Positions 5,172 through 6,197 of a stretch of DNA of 6,197 nucleotides are shown here, one piece after another. This DNA is from an uncultured Maribacter sp. (lineage in GTDB: Bacteria; Bacteroidota; Bacteroidia; Flavobacteriales; Flavobacteriaceae). Each line of letters begins with the position of its first letter. The first letter of the stretch is position 1. The stretch lies in assembly GCA_905479535.1 (NCBI GenBank), contig CAJQMW010000555.1, positions 1 through 6,197 of the forward strand, written 5' to 3'. Below the pieces are notes generated by a model. It was not told the origin of the DNA. It searched no databases and saw only the letters and a list, made by a program, of their open reading frames with translations. The translations under genes were made by a program, and so were the position numbers.

Positions 5172-6197
5172 AATTTTCAAATTTTTGAAGTGGGGTGTTC
5201 ATCCAATAGTCATCAAAATTAGCGGGTTTAATGATAGGCTGATTTTCAAAAATTGGTCGACGCTTTTTCATGTATAAACTATCCTTTGGTCCCCTGGCAA
5301 AAGGTTTTACTTCTTGCACAAAAAATTCACGAAATTGATTGTAGTCTTTCAAATGTGGTTGATTGATGAGGTTTCCATCAATATCCCTAATATCTTTAAC
5401 CTTAAAATTTATCAGTTCTCTAGTTAAGATTTTTCCTTTAGCGGCCAAATTTAATTCCTCCCACATGATTTGACCTTTTTTAGAATTTAAGTCGGGATAC
5501 AGAAAAACTCGATTTTCGAAAACCAACAATTTTTTAAATTTTATGCTTTTCTTTTTAAAAAAACCTTCATAATTGTCGTAATCCAAATCATTCACAGAAT
5601 CTATTTCTTTATTGAACGCTAATTCAAAACGCTTCTTTCCAAAATCCACCTGAATATGGTCTAAGGTAAATCTAGGAAGTAACCGCAACTGAAAGGTATT
5701 ATGAAAGGATATGTAATTCAAATACATCTTGTCATTTGAATTTCTTTGATACTCTGCCCTTACCTCAAATATCAATTCACCTTTAATGCCCCGTTCACGC
5801 AGTTTATCGTTCTTATTCCTTTTAAGATTATCATAGACAGCATATTCCAAGTTATGGATAGCAAAATCTTTGGTGGATATATACATCTTTCCTACTGCGA
5901 CATAACTAGAAGTTCTTTTTTCAAATGCTACAACGTAAAGCACTTTATGGGAAATGTAGCTGTCCGCTAATTTTTTAAAAGAATGGTTATTCAGAATGTC
6001 TCCATCCTCCATCCGATTTATAAAGTCATATGTATTTAGTTTGTAGTTTCTAATTGCGTCATGCGTTTTTAGAATGGAGAATTCATTACCTCCATAATCC
6101 GATAAAAAAGCATTTACAATAGTCTTTTTACCTCTTGTGTAGTCATAGGGATCATCCGCAAGCGTATCTCTTTTAAATTGGTGGTTTTGCTCATAGT
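5170..6197 (-). CDS. Carboxypeptidase-like regulatory-domain protein, C-terminal part (N-terminus beyond window edge)
   Basis: The reading frame is open from the right edge of the window: 62 further codons without a stop precede the internal ATG at 6012, so that ATG is not the true start. At least 341 residues of the C-terminal portion are visible. Recognisable stretches include I-R-N-Y-N-L-N-T-Y-D-F, then a region running L-N-N-H-S-F to V-V-A-F, a segment A-V-G-K-M-Y-I-S-T-K-D-F-A-I-H-N-L-E-Y, and M-Y-L-N-Y-I-S-F. These recall, from memory, a family of flavobacterial proteins with an N-terminal carboxypeptidase-D-like beta-sandwich followed by a long beta-rich region; the N-terminal domain would lie outside the window. 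The composition is rich in K, N, F and Y with no transmembrane helix, which fits a secreted or periplasmic beta protein. The C-terminal tail is basic, then Trp/Asn-containing (residues near D-D-Y-W-M-N-T-P). The exact function is unknown and there is no obvious link to glutamine metabolism. The DNA is visibly more AT-rich than purM or glnN. Confidence 0.75.
   Translation of the reverse strand, partial: YEQNHQFKRDTLADDPYDYTRGKKTIVNAFLSDYGGNEFSILKTHDAIRNYKLNTYDFINRMEDGDILNNHSFKKLADSYISHKVLYVVAFEKRTSSYVAVGKMYISTKDFAIHNLEYAVYDNLKRNKNDKLRERGIKGELIFEVRAEYQRNSNDKMYLNYISFHNTFQLRLLPRFTLDHIQVDFGKKRFELAFNKEIDSVNDLDYDNYEGFFKKKSIKFKKLLVFENRVFLYPDLNSKKGQIMWEELNLAAKGKILTRELINFKVKDIRDIDGNLINQPHLKDYNQFREFFVQEVKPFARGPKDSLYMKKRRPIFENQPIIKPANFDDYWMNTPLQKFEN

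Noticed and set aside
6010..6012. ATG at 6012 as start of the right-hand minus-strand gene
   Set aside because: The frame remains open upstream to the window edge, and the extra residues match the same protein family, so this is an internal methionine.

Overview
The window looks like a chromosomal segment from a marine-type member of the Flavobacteriaceae (phylum Bacteroidota). This is inferred from moderately AT-rich DNA, promoter-like TAnnTTTG elements in place of classical -35/-10 boxes, weak Shine-Dalgarno signals, a lipoprotein signal ending in C-G-K-D-D, the long Bacteroidota-type PurM, and a type III glutamine synthetase. The species cannot be named from the sequence alone.

Layout. 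Four genes lie on the minus strand and one on the plus strand. In minus-strand order the left block is glnN (glutamine synthetase III, 3908 to 1722), a 68-bp gap, purM (1653 to 475), a ~50-bp gap, then a Rieske-type [2Fe-2S] lipoprotein whose end is cut off at base 1. A 188-bp divergent promoter region (3909-4096) separates glnN from a plus-strand type II (eukaryotic-like) glutamine synthetase (4097-5113). That gene meets a minus-strand gene head-on. The minus-strand gene encodes the C-terminal part of a carboxypeptidase-like regulatory-domain protein and runs off the right edge. One strong, symmetric hairpin (5137-5171) serves as terminator for both convergent genes.

How the genes fit together. 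The core is ammonium assimilation: two unrelated-in-architecture glutamine synthetases (types III and II) transcribed divergently from one short control region that contains nested inverted repeats. The purine gene purM lies directly downstream of glnN. Glutamine is the nitrogen donor for purine synthesis, including the FGAM synthetase step just before PurM, so the proximity makes metabolic sense, though co-transcription is inferred. The Rieske protein and the carboxypeptidase-like protein are envelope proteins with no evident link to glutamine metabolism.

I see no mobile elements, CRISPR arrays, tRNA or rRNA genes, and nothing that clearly amounts to an undescribed system. The points most worth following up are the shared glnN/glnII control region, the inverted repeat in front of purM, and the non-canonical PurM motifs.
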